DNA of 64,000 nt, from NCBI RefSeq assembly GCF_023277745.1, contig NZ_CP086322.1, forward strand, positions 372,001 through 436,000, read 5' to 3'. The notes beneath the pieces are model-generated. The model did no database searches and was not told where the DNA came from. It worked only from the letters and a program-made list of their open reading frames with translations. The stretch's first letter is position 1; the number at the start of each line of letters is the position of its first letter. Source of the DNA: Streptomyces halobius. GTDB taxonomy: Bacteria; Actinomycetota; Actinomycetes; Streptomycetales; Streptomycetaceae. This document shows positions 48,388-56,671 of the stretch, one piece after another. Made by a program: the position numbers and the translations under genes.

Positions 48388-49367
48388 GCGAGCAGGTGCT
48401 CCGTCACGGCCGTGTCCGTGACAAGTCCGTTGAACAAGCCGGTCTTCAGGGCCGCCGAGGTCGCGGTGGCCCGCTCGGCGCCGTCGGCCAGGAGAATCAC
48501 ATCGGGCACCCGGCGCAGTTCGTCGAAGCTGATGGCGATGATCCGTTCGCTCAATTCGGGGGCGACAATCTGCCCCTCGGCATTCAGCAGCCGACCGGAC
48601 ACTTCGGCGCACGCCCCTTGGCGCCGGTAGTCCTCGCGCTCGGATTCGCTGAGCGCGTCGTAGACCGTGGACAGCCCCGGGCCCCATCCCCCGACGGTGA
48701 TGACCGCCTTGGTGACCTGGCTGAACCGGCCGACAGCTTCGGCGATGCCCGGCTGACGGCGAAGCATCCGGGCTGTCTTGCCATCAGGCAGCAGGAGGGG
48801 TGCGTAGATGGCGTAGGCGGCGCCTCTGGCGACCCTGGCGGCCCGTCGCACGGCGTCCACGACGTTGGCGTCCACCGGCTGCAGCGGGGTCACACCGCAC
48901 AGTTGCACCACTGTGCACCGGGCCAAGCGGGTCAGTTCGCGGCCGAGCACATCGATCTCGGGCCCCCAGCCCAGCCCGAGGACATCGCCGTCGGTGACGA
49001 TCTCGGCGAGCAGATCCGCCGTGACCGCGCCGAGCCGGTGGGTGACCAGCGCGGCGCCGTCCGGGTCATCGGTCTGCGAGCGGAACACCAGGGCGTGGCT
49101 CAGGCCGTACCGGATGCGCAGGGCATCCGACCGCTCCGCGTCGAGTTCGGTCGGCAGACGGATTTCGAGCCGGATCAAGCCGTCACGGACAGCGGCCTCC
49201 AGCGTCCGCGCCACCTTGAAACGGCTGATACCGAAATCCTCCGCTATCTCGGTCTTGGATTTGCCCTCCAGATAGAACATCCGGGCCATGGCGGCCGTAT
49301 GCACCAGTTCTTCCGGACCCGCGTGGTGCGCGCGGGCACCGGCCTTGGCCCTCGGACGCGTCATCAT
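48384..49367 (-). CDS. SorC-family sugar-responsive regulator
   Basis: A 327-residue transcription factor. The N-terminal HTH is ARMFYLEGKSKTEIAEDFGIS then RFKVARTLEAAVRDGLIRLEI. The sugar-phosphate-binding domain contains DVLGLGWGPEIDVLGREL, VQLCGVTPLQPVDANVVDAV, ITVGGWGPGLSTVYDAL and ISFDELRRVPDVILLADG. SorC proteins control polyol or sugar operons; the target here is the broken ABC system that follows with a 4-base overlap. ATG 49367 is chosen because the preceding gene ends at 49412. It still appears intact although its transport operon is destroyed. Confidence 0.9.
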   Translation of the reverse strand: MMTRPRAKAGARAHHAGPEELVHTAAMARMFYLEGKSKTEIAEDFGISRFKVARTLEAAVRDGLIRLEIRLPTELDAERSDALRIRYGLSHALVFRSQTDDPDGAALVTHRLGAVTADLLAEIVTDGDVLGLGWGPEIDVLGRELTRLARCTVVQLCGVTPLQPVDANVVDAVRRAARVARGAAYAIYAPLLLPDGKTARMLRRQPGIAEAVGRFSQVTKAVITVGGWGPGLSTVYDALSESEREDYRRQGACAEVSGRLLNAEGQIVAPELSERIIAISFDELRRVPDVILLADGAERATATSAALKTGLFNGLVTDTAVTEHLLA

Positions 49368-49411
49368 CCGGCTCTCACCGCCGTCCTTCAGCAGTGCCAC
49401 GCCCCAGCACA

Positions 49412-49822
49412 TCAGCCCATGAGGGCGTCGGCCACGCGCGAGAGTGAGGCGCGGACCCATTTTCCGCCGTCGGGATCCGGTCCGCAGGTCCAGGACTCGG
49501 CGAGTGCCGAGATGATCAGCAGCCCGCGCCCGCAGCCGTCTTCCCGTCCGGCCGCTCGCTGGACGGGCAGGACCGCGGATCCGTCACGCACCTCGATGTG
49601 GAGCACCTCGGGTTGCAGCGCCAGCCGGAGGGTGAATGCCGCTTCCGGTCCCGGCTCGCTCCCCGGTCCCGTTTCCTGAGCGCCGTGACAGATGGCATTC
49701 GTGGCCAGCTCGCAGACGATCAGCACGGCGGCTTCGATCAGTTCCGCACCCTCCCCCCACCGACGCAGAGACTTTTCGGTGAAGGTGCGCGCCTGCCGGG
49801 CGGCGCGCAGGACCGCCTGCAA
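49412..49822 (-). CDS. Anti-sigma-factor-like ATPase (HATPase_c_2)
   Basis: A 136-residue GHKL ATP-binding domain of the RsbW type. N box: VLIVCELATNAICHGA (E-x-x-x-N). G1 box: VLHIEVRDGSA. G2 box: GREDGCGRGLLIISALA. Such proteins bind sigma factors or anti-anti-sigma factors. The only in-frame start is TTG 49822. One base fewer in the G7 run near 49896-49902 would extend the protein to an ATG at 49928 (MTAVAGFAIPPDAEIIPRDT), which is more natural, so the N-terminus may be affected by an indel. Confidence 0.8.
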   Translation of the reverse strand: MQAVLRAARQARTFTEKSLRRWGEGAELIEAAVLIVCELATNAICHGAQETGPGSEPGPEAAFTLRLALQPEVLHIEVRDGSAVLPVQRAAGREDGCGRGLLIISALAESWTCGPDPDGGKWVRASLSRVADALMG

Positions 49823-50026
49823 TTCGACCGAGGCGGAGGCGACTTCGGTATCAGGGGAGACGACTTCGGTGTCTCGCGGGATGATCTCGGCATCAGGGGG
49901 GGATGGCGAAGCCGGCCACAGCGGTCATTTTCTCGGCTCTTCAAGCAACTGCACGATCGGCCCTTGAGGCTGTCGGGCCTCAAGGCGGGTACCCCGGATC
50001 TGCCGCAGCAACTGCGCTGCAACTGC

Positions 50027-50159
50027 TGCTCAAGTGAGCAAATGCAACTCATATGTGTATTTGCTCCTCCATTAAAGATCGCCCCCGGGAGAAGTCAATA
50101 GCGTTAAGGCCTTCCCGAGCGAGTTTTTCAAAAATGAGCGCTTTCTGCTCAATCGAGCA
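50027..50159. promoter_or_regulatory. Cluster of TGCTC/GAGCA palindromes
   Basis: Related palindromes TGCTCA-ag-TGAGCA (50027-50040) and TGCTC-aatc-GAGCA (50146-50159), plus the inverted pair GAGCAAAT (50036-50043) / ATTTGCTC (50059-50066), in unusually AT-rich DNA upstream of the ATPase-sorC-ABC operon. Likely binding sites for the SorC protein or another regulator of this operon. Confidence 0.55.
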
Positions 50160-50529
50160 CGAAACCCCCGACGCTCCTAACCAGGCGCAGCTGATCAATA
50201 ACACTCCGCTTCCGTCAGTCGACCGAGTGGGAGTCCCGACTCCCGCCATCCGCCGGTGAATGCCCCGGAGTGCTTGGCGGGCGGCACGGGTGCCGGAACA
50301 CCGTGACGGATTGCTCCAGGCTCACGGCGGAGGAATGGTCGCCCACCATGCTGTGTCCCCCGCCGCGGTCTGCAGCGATTCCGCGATATCGGCGGCGTAG
50401 GCGCCCGGTCGGCCTCGCCAAGGCGACGGAGGATACCGACGGATTCTTCCGCGGCCGCCGACGCCCTTTCCCCTTCGCCGTCCCCCGTACCTCGCCGCGA
50501 GGTCGATCAACGCGTCGGCACCGCTCCAC
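50160..50529. other. Gap with degraded sequence
   Basis: No intact gene. The right part may contain unrecognisable upstream remains of the alkene reductase fragment that follows. Confidence 0.3.
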
Positions 50530-50823
50530 ACCGGAGGCCGCTCCCGACATCGACGCGATCGCACGCTACCGACGGCGGGCCGCCTGATCGCGAACAACGG
50601 CTTCGACCGCGCGTCCGCGAACGCCGCCATCGAGGCTGGGATCGCCGACGCGGTGTCATTCGCCGCGCACTTCATCGCCAATCCCGACCTCGTCACCCGC
50701 TTCGCCTTGGGCCGCGATCTGGCAGTCGGCGACCCTGACACGTACTACGGGGGCGGTGCCGACGGCTATATCTGGGTTCGGCTGGCTCTCTTGCGGGGTC
50801 GGTGGCCGCACCGGGAGTCATGA
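50530..50823 (+). pseudogene. Alkene reductase (old yellow enzyme) C-terminal fragment
   Basis: Two frames read PEAAPDIDAIARYRRR and then, after a shift near 50580, LIANNGFDRASANAAIEAGI, ADAVSFAAHFIANPDLVTRF and DPDTYYGGGADGY. This is the C-terminal FMN-phosphate-binding end of the OYE family (xGFxRxxAxxAixxGxADxVxFxxxFIANPDLxxRxxxG). The TIM-barrel N-terminal two thirds are lost. Confidence 0.7.
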
Positions 50824-51032
50824 AGTCCGCTGCATAACCGCGCATTTCACTACGCGGCGCGGACAACAGAGGCAGACACCGGTTCCGCATCAACGGTGAG
50901 ACCGCGGAGTGTGTGGCGCGTCGACTACCTATCCCTTCATTGGCGGCCACTCCGTTTCGCGAGCGCCGGTAAGGCAGCGATGTGAAATGGTAGAAGTCCG
51001 GCTAAAGCCCCCGCGAGATGAGAGGAGACGTC

Positions 51033-51107
51033 ATGTCATCGAAGAGACGCCGTAAGAAGAAGGCGCGCCGCAAGGGCGCCAATCACGGTAAGCGGCCCCA
51101 GTGCTGA
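51033..51107 (+). CDS. bL37-like ribosomal peptide, 24 aa
   Basis: A 24-residue very basic peptide, start MSSKRRRKKKARRKGANHG and end KRPQC. The pattern (basic stretch, then ANHGKRP at the C-terminus) is that of actinobacterial bL37, the tiny 50S protein first seen in mycobacterial ribosomes. A strong SD (AGAGGAGA, 51021-51028) sits 4-5 bases before the ATG. The usual bL37 ends in RPN-x; here RPQC adds a terminal Cys, so it may be a paralogue. It is alone, upstream of a TetR gene on the other strand. Confidence 0.75.
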   Translation: MSSKRRRKKKARRKGANHGKRPQC

Positions 51108-51312
51108 ACAAGGAGCCACGACCGGACCACCCTTGAGACGTCGCATCACAACGGGAGCGAATCGCGCCTCCGGGTCGGAAAGCGGGGACGCCTCACCGCG
51201 TCCCCGCCCAGCTCCCGGCACCGAGCAGCCACACCACGCCGGGCTTCCCCACGAACAGGAGACACGGAGACACAGGACCACGGACAGGAGACGCACAGCC
51301 TGCTCACGCATG

Positions 51313-52032
51313 TCACCCGGCCGCACCGGCCCCACGCAGGACTGTGCTCACCGCGCGGGACACGAAGTCCTTCTCGATGGGCTGTTGACGGAGTACGACA
51401 CAGAGCCAGGCGACGCCGGCCAGCAGGTCGACCAAGTGCATCGGGTCGACGTCCGCGGTGAGTTCGCCGCGTGCCATGGCCCGATCGAAGACGGGTTGCT
51501 CGCGGGCGAGCCGGTCGGCGAAGAACTCACGCACACGCACAGCAAGGTCAGGGCTATGGGTGACCGCCCCCAGCGTCGCGACGGCAATATCGGAGGCCGG
51601 CGGGGCGGTAAGGAGAGTCACGATCGACCGGAGCAGGGCTTCGAGGTCGCCTTCGAGGCTGCCGGTGTCGGACGGTTCGAGATCGAGTCGGCGGGCGCCC
51701 GTGAGCGCGGCGCCCAGGAGAGCTCCCTTGGACCGCCACCAGCGATAGATCGTGGTCTTGTTGACCCCGGACCGCTGAGCGACGCCCTCCACGGTCAGCC
51801 CCTCATAGCCCTTCTCCGCCAGCAGATCCAGCGTGGCATCAAAGATCTCCTGCGATTTCCGCGAACCACCACTGGGCCGTACGCCGTTCCGTACACCATG
51901 CCGTACGTCGCTCCGCACGCCGTTTCGCGCCTCACGCCGTGCCGGGTTTTGTACGGGGGCGGTCGCCCGCACGGTTCTCGACGCCGCAGCCTCGGCAGCT
52001 CGCGCGGCGCGGGCTGCCGAGGCGGCTCTCAT
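51313..52032 (-). CDS. TetR/AcrR-family regulator
   Basis: A 239-residue repressor. The HTH is GLTVEGVAQRSGVNKTTIYRWW (about 80-101). The ligand domain follows (LEALLRSIVTLLTAPPASDI, VREFFADRLAREQPVFDRAM, LVDLLAGVAWLCVVLRQQPI). It has an unusually long N-terminal extension of about 60 residues, Ala/Arg-rich with a repeated VR-(N/S/H)-GVR pattern from imperfect DNA repeats near 51880-51950. The true start may be shorter (SGGSRKSQEIFDATL). The target is unknown. Confidence 0.85.
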   Translation of the reverse strand: MRAASAARAARAAEAAASRTVRATAPVQNPARREARNGVRSDVRHGVRNGVRPSGGSRKSQEIFDATLDLLAEKGYEGLTVEGVAQRSGVNKTTIYRWWRSKGALLGAALTGARRLDLEPSDTGSLEGDLEALLRSIVTLLTAPPASDIAVATLGAVTHSPDLAVRVREFFADRLAREQPVFDRAMARGELTADVDPMHLVDLLAGVAWLCVVLRQQPIEKDFVSRAVSTVLRGAGAAG

Positions 52033-52062
52033 GAGCTCTGGTATCTCATGAGCTCGGGTGTC

Positions 52063-53067
52063 TCACGAGCTCAGGTGGTACTGGGCCCACGGCTGCCCCA
52101 CCCCAGCACCAGCCGGAGACGCAGAAGGAGACGGAGACGGCTCCTCATACGGCGCCGCGAACTGCCCCCACGCAGCCAACGCCTGATCCCAATCCGCAGG
52201 CAACGCCGCCACCTCCGCCACCGACTCCCCCACACCCGCACCCGGATACCAACCCGACGACACCGCCTGCCCCGACGACACCCCACCCCAACCCCCCGAC
52301 TGCGACACCCCAACACCCCACTCCCCCTCAGACACCTCACCACCCGGCCGCCGATGACGACCCCCATACCCCTCCTGCACCCCAGACGGCAACCGCCCCA
52401 ACGCCGACAACTGCTGCGCCCGCGCCCTCAACCGCCCCAAATCAAGCCCAAACTCCACAGCCAAATCCCGCAAATCCACCCCCGTCTGCCAACTCCCCAC
52501 CAACACCGCATCCAACGCCCCCCAACCACCCCCACCCAACTCCCCCACCCCACCCAAACCCCCACCAGACCCCTCACCCACACCACCCGACGACGAACCC
52601 ACCGCCCCCGACACCCCCACCGACTCCGACACCGACCCCACAACCGACCCCGACCCCGACACCGACTCCGACACCGCCACCGACCCCGACTCCGACACAG
52701 CACCCTCACCCCCCACACCCTCATCCCCCACAACCCCACCAGCCCCCGACACACCAGCCCCCGACACACCAGCCGACGCCCGCGACACAGCCGACGCCGC
52801 CGCAGCCGACAACAACTCATCCGCCACCGCCCGCGCATCCTCCTTCCCCACCGTCCGCCGCGCCACCCGCACCTCACGCTCACTCAAACCAAACAAATCA
52901 GCAACCGCCCCCGCACTCCCCACCGTCACCGCAAAAGCCGCCAACACCCGCAACCGATCCGCCTGCGCCTCATCCAACCGCGCCTGCGCCTCCCTCACCC
53001 GCTCATCCCCCACACAAAAAGCCTCCGCCAACACCGCATGACGACCCCACAACTCTCTCGGCTCCAT
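52063..53067 (-). CDS. Strand-biased hypothetical protein, 334 aa
   Basis: From ATG 53067 (MEPRELWGRHAVLAEAFCVG), an N-terminal helical domain ends in an HTH-like segment (AGAVADLFGLSEREVRVARRTVG). Then comes a low-complexity middle rich in Ser, Val, Gly and Glu (SVAVSESVSGSGSVVGSVSE). A second helical module (LVGSWQTGVDLRDLAVEFGLD, LGRLRARAQQLSALGRLPSG) and a Gly/Ser/Pro tail follow. The coding strand is almost all G and T where choice allows, giving a + strand of nearly pure C and A. The family is a conserved Streptomyces hypothetical; a DNA-binding role is suggested only by the HTH-like part. Confidence 0.7.
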   Translation of the reverse strand: MEPRELWGRHAVLAEAFCVGDERVREAQARLDEAQADRLRVLAAFAVTVGSAGAVADLFGLSEREVRVARRTVGKEDARAVADELLSAAAASAVSRASAGVSGAGVSGAGGVVGDEGVGGEGAVSESGSVAVSESVSGSGSVVGSVSESVGVSGAVGSSSGGVGEGSGGGLGGVGELGGGGWGALDAVLVGSWQTGVDLRDLAVEFGLDLGRLRARAQQLSALGRLPSGVQEGYGGRHRRPGGEVSEGEWGVGVSQSGGWGGVSSGQAVSSGWYPGAGVGESVAEVAALPADWDQALAAWGQFAAPYEEPSPSPSASPAGAGVGQPWAQYHLSS

Positions 53068-53624
53068 ACCGAACACAACACCCCCCACCCCCCACACGAA
53101 ACCCACCCCCACTCCAAACACCACGAACGAACCCATCCACCCACAACCCGACAATCACCCCACCCCACAAACCACCACCCCACACACCACACACGAACCA
53201 CCCACCAAACGAGAAACAACCCACCCCCGACCCCACCAATCAAGCAAGCACGCCTGAAACACACACCTATGGCCTACGAAACACCAACCGAAACCACAGA
53301 CACAGACACCACCAACACCACCAACACCACCAACCCCCTGACCACAGACCACAGACCACAGACACGAACCACGAACCACGAACCACCAACTGCAGACCAC
53401 CAACCACGCCCCACCCATCACGAACCAGCCCCACCGACACGGACCAAGAACAATCAGCAGGCGGGGCGACCGACCCGCCCCCCGATCCGCACATCGGCCC
53501 AGCCCTCACCGGACAAGTCACGCCCTGACCCACGCCGCGCCCTGCGCACCGTCAACACCAGTGCCATCCTGAATCACGCCATGACGGGGAACCCGACCGT
53601 CCCGACCCCTCTCGGAGTGTCTGC
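53068..53624. repeat. C/A-rich non-coding repeat region
   Basis: Extreme C/A composition on the + strand continues beyond the gene, with short tandem repeats: ACCACCAAC units (about 53308-53337), ACCACAGACC units (53341-53362) and ACGAACC units (53363-53386). No protein-like frame except low-complexity run-through. Perhaps an unusual 5' region of the neighbouring gene. Confidence 0.6.
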
Positions 53625-54152
53625 ATGAATTCCCTGCGGCGCCTCGTCGTCCTCCGACACGCCAAGTCGGCCTGGCCGCCGGACGTGGCGGACCACGAGC
53701 GGCCCCTGGCACCGCGCGGCCGCCGAGACGCGCCGGCCGCGGGGCGATGGCTGAGCAATGCCGACTGGCTGCCGGACCTGGTCCTCTGCTCGACGTCCCG
53801 TCGCACACGGGAGACCTGGGACCTGGCCGCCGCGAAACTCGGCGGAACCCCGCCCCCGACGCGATACGAACCGAGCCTCTACAACGCGGCTCTCCCGGAT
53901 TTGCTGGCTGCCGTACGCGAAGTCGCCCCGCACGTCCATACGTTGCTGCTGTTCGGGCACAGCCCGAGCGTCCAAGACCTGATCCTGACACTCGCCGGTG
54001 AAGGACTCGACGACACCCTCCCGCGTACCCGGGAGAAATTCCCCACCTCCGCGATCGCGGTCCTGACCTGGGACGGAACCTGGCAGGACGTCGAGCCGGG
54101 CGCGGCGCTGCTGACCGAGATGGTGGTACCGCGCGGGAAGAAGAAGAGTTGA
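53625..54152 (+). CDS. SixA-like histidine phosphatase
   Basis: A 175-residue member of the histidine phosphatase (phosphoglycerate-mutase-like) superfamily, SixA branch. The RHG-type motif is RRLVVLRHAKSAWP (phosphoacceptor His in LRHAKS). Then RPLAPRGRRDAPAAGRWL, CSTSRRTRETW, and the second catalytic His in LLFGHSPSVQDLILTL. It probably removes phosphate from phosphohistidine or small substrates. The start is ATG 53625 after GGAGTG. It is convergent with the PadR gene. Confidence 0.88.
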   Translation: MNSLRRLVVLRHAKSAWPPDVADHERPLAPRGRRDAPAAGRWLSNADWLPDLVLCSTSRRTRETWDLAAAKLGGTPPPTRYEPSLYNAALPDLLAAVREVAPHVHTLLLFGHSPSVQDLILTLAGEGLDDTLPRTREKFPTSAIAVLTWDGTWQDVEPGAALLTEMVVPRGKKKS

Positions 54153-54296
54153 CCTGCCCCACGGAGCGCGGTACTCCGCCCGGCTGACGAGAGATCGCCG
54201 GTCATGACACCGGCATCCCGACCGGCATCCCGACGCGCCCGGCCGCCGTCCCGGCGTCCGATGCCCCGTCCCCTCGACACGCCCGACGCCTCGTCG

Positions 54297-54884
54297 TCAC
54301 CCCTTCGCCGAGGAACGCACCGAAGAACCCGCTGAGGAACGCTGTTCCAGGATCGCCAGAGCCCGTTCGGCCCAGCGGATGTTCTCCTGCTCGAATGCAC
54401 GGCCCCGCATCAGGGTCAGGTAGGGACCGATACGTTCGGCCTCGGCCAGATGCTCCTCCTCGGTCCGCCCGTCGAGCAAACGGGTGCGGAGCCGGTCGTA
54501 GCGGGCCAGCTTGGCTCGCGCCCACTCCAGCCGCTCGGTGATTGCCGCCTTGACGGCCTCGGCGTCGCCCTTGTCCACGGCCTGGACCTTGACCATGAGT
54601 TCGTCGCGGATCGCGCCGGGCTTCGGGGGTTCGGTGGTGAAGTCGTAGAGCGTCTGCCGTCCGGCCTCGGTGAGTGAGAAGAGGCGTTTGTTGGGACGGC
54701 GTTCCTGCCGGACGACCCGGGCTTCGATCAGGCCGTCCGACTCCATGCGGTCGAGCTCCCGGTACAGCTGCTGCGGGGTCGTCATCCAGAAATTGGCCAC
54801 CGACGCGTCAAAGCTCTTGGACAGGTCGTAACCGGACGCCTCACCTTCCAGGAGCTCGGCCAGAACCGCGTTGCGCAATGCCAT
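54297..54884 (-). CDS. PadR-family transcriptional regulator
   Basis: A 195-residue PadR regulator. The winged helix is ALRNAVLAELLEGEASGYDLSK, FWMTTPQQLYRELDRMESDGL and EARVVRQERRPNKRLFSLTEAG. The C-terminal Vir_act_alpha_C helices follow (LEWARAKLARYDRLRTRLLDG). PadR proteins repress a neighbouring gene until a ligand binds; the divergent SnoaL-like gene 125 bases away is the obvious target. AT-rich intergenic DNA with a TCAAT-aa-ATTGA palindrome lies between them. Confidence 0.92.
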   Translation of the reverse strand: MALRNAVLAELLEGEASGYDLSKSFDASVANFWMTTPQQLYRELDRMESDGLIEARVVRQERRPNKRLFSLTEAGRQTLYDFTTEPPKPGAIRDELMVKVQAVDKGDAEAVKAAITERLEWARAKLARYDRLRTRLLDGRTEEEHLAEAERIGPYLTLMRGRAFEQENIRWAERALAILEQRSSAGSSVRSSAKG

Positions 54885-54958
54885 CCGTTCATCCTATGGG
54901 CGCCTCGGCCGGGCTATGGACACCCCGGCCCATTACCACTACTGTCCAAAACACTTAC

Positions 54959-54970
54959 TCAATAAATTGA
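54959..54970. promoter_or_regulatory. Candidate PadR operator
   Basis: TCAAT-AA-ATTGA palindrome in the AT-rich divergent region between the PadR and SnoaL-like genes, 40 bases before the latter. Confidence 0.5.
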
Positions 54971-55009
54971 CTACTGCTACCTACGTACTGCATGCGAAGG
55001 GCGGGCGGG

Positions 55010-55411
55010 ATGACCTCCTTCCGTAAGGCCGTGGAGGCCCGTGATCACGACGCGGTCGCGGCGCTGCTGGCCGACGACGTCGTCTTCACCAGCCCGGTGG
55101 CGTTCAAGCCGTATCCGGGCAAGGCGATCACTGCGGCGATCCTGCGTGGCGTCATGCGGGTCTTCACCGACTTCCGCTACGTCCGGGAGATGGCCGGCCC
55201 GGACGGTCGCGACCACGCGCTGGTGTTCACGGCCAAGGTCGGCGATCTGGAGATCAACGGCTGCGACTTCCTGCACTTCGACGACGACGGTCTGATCGAT
55301 GCCTTCACGGTCATGGTCCGCCCTATGTCGGCCGCCCAAGCCCTGGCCGAGGCGATGAATGCGCAGTTCGAGCAGATCCAGCGCGAGGCGATGCAACTGC
55401 CCGATGGCTGA
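55010..55411 (+). CDS. SnoaL/NTF2-like protein
   Basis: A 133-residue cone-fold protein (TSFRKAVEARDHDAVAALLAD, DVVFTSPVAFKPYPGKAITA, HALVFTAKVGDLEINGCDFL, HFDDDGLIDAFTVMVRPMSA), of the family used as cyclases, hydrolases or ligand carriers. It is divergent from PadR and probably its target. ATG 55010 with GGGCGGG upstream is chosen over ATG 54992. Confidence 0.82.
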   Translation: MTSFRKAVEARDHDAVAALLADDVVFTSPVAFKPYPGKAITAAILRGVMRVFTDFRYVREMAGPDGRDHALVFTAKVGDLEINGCDFLHFDDDGLIDAFTVMVRPMSAAQALAEAMNAQFEQIQREAMQLPDG

Positions 55412-55443
55412 TGCCCACTGGGCCAAGGCCCACTGGCCCATGG

Positions 55444-56382
55444 CTATGGCCGCCGCCCACTCGCCGATGACCCAGTGGCCTCATGGCTACTCGTGCGGCT
55501 TGCGTGGAGGATGCCCCAACGTAGCTGTCGGTTGCGGGCGGCGGTCACCCACAGTGGCAGATTGCGGAGCAGGAGGTCGAGGTAGTCAGGGCTGATGATG
55601 CCGCGGAGCTCCGCTTCCCGCTTGCTGGTCTCGTCCGCCAAACGGACGTAGTGAGTGACCAGTTGATCGCTGTAGTCGTCGAATTCGACGTGGTCCAGGC
55701 CGAGCCCGGTGAGCCGGCGGACGTAGCCGGACGGTGTCGCGAGCGCGTCCACGCCGAGGCGGGACACGACCGGATGGAGTACGTCGGGCGGTGTGTCCTC
55801 GGCGGCCATGAGGTCGGTGAAGGCGAGCGCACCTTCAGGCTTGAGGACGCGTGCCGCCTCGCTCAGCACCCTCGCCCGGTCGCCGCTGCGGCACAAGGCT
55901 TCCAGGGAGCACACGGCGTCGAAGTGCGCGTCGGCATACGGGACGTCATGGAAGGAGCCGGTGACGACCTCGATGAAGCCGTCCAGGCCTCGCTCGGTGT
56001 TGGTCCGGCGGTGGCGGTCGTTCTGGTGCGCGCTGAGATTGAGCGCGACGACGCGGCAGCCGAAGCGTTCCGCCAGGTAGCGGGCGGTCCCGCCGTAGCC
56101 GGAACCGAGGTCGAGTACGGACCTTTCGGGCCCGAGACAGCCCTTGAGCCTGTCCGCCAGCCGCTCGACGGTCCGCCGGGAGGCGTCCGCGATCGGCTCC
56201 TGTGCATGGGCATAGATGCCGGTATGGATGTCTTCGCCGCCCCACACGACGTCGTAGAAGGCGTCGACGTCGCTGGACTCGTAGTATTGGCGTGTCGCGT
56301 CCTCGCCGGCTCCCGTTGTGGCGCCGGGGTCCGCGGGAGCTTCGGGGCCCCTTTTCGCGTTCCTCCGCAAGTCGTGGTCCAT
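55444..56382 (-). CDS. Sarcosine/dimethylglycine N-methyltransferase
   Basis: A 312-residue class I SAM methyltransferase. The N-terminal lead RQYYESSDVDAFYDVVWGGE and DIHTGIYAHAQEPIADAS, SAM motif VLDLGSGYGG (89-98), then VVALNLSAHQNDRHRRTNTER, and VCSLEALCRSGDRARVLSEAA. This matches the SDMT enzymes of the sarcosine to dimethylglycine to glycine betaine route (EC 2.1.1.157). No glycine/sarcosine methyltransferase partner is next to it, so the first methylation step would need a gene elsewhere or imported sarcosine. RBS GAAGGAAG precedes ATG 56382. Confidence 0.85.
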   Translation of the reverse strand: MDHDLRRNAKRGPEAPADPGATTGAGEDATRQYYESSDVDAFYDVVWGGEDIHTGIYAHAQEPIADASRRTVERLADRLKGCLGPERSVLDLGSGYGGTARYLAERFGCRVVALNLSAHQNDRHRRTNTERGLDGFIEVVTGSFHDVPYADAHFDAVCSLEALCRSGDRARVLSEAARVLKPEGALAFTDLMAAEDTPPDVLHPVVSRLGVDALATPSGYVRRLTGLGLDHVEFDDYSDQLVTHYVRLADETSKREAELRGIISPDYLDLLLRNLPLWVTAARNRQLRWGILHASRTSSHEATGSSASGRRP

Positions 56383-56671
56383 ACGTACTTCCTTCGGTTG
56401 TGACCGTCGGCCGCCCCCGTCGGGCCCTCGGCGCCAAGCCTCGCTCCCCCGCAGCGGCCGGCCTAGGGATGAATCAGCCAATACCCGAGGAAAATGCCCC
56501 CGGAGTGCGCACGGAGAGCACCTCGCCGCACCCACCCGACGCACGCCGGACAGCCCGCTGCCGCCGCATGCGGAACGTAGCGGTTCCCGCGCCGGATTGT
56601 GCACAGTGGAGCAGAACCCCGTCCCCGCCGCCCCAGCCTCACTGCAACATCACCAACGAGGGGCGGTACCG

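Noticed and set aside
53280..53430. CRISPR or structured repeat array in the C/A-rich region
   Set aside because: Repeats are 7-10-base microsatellite units with no regular spacing.
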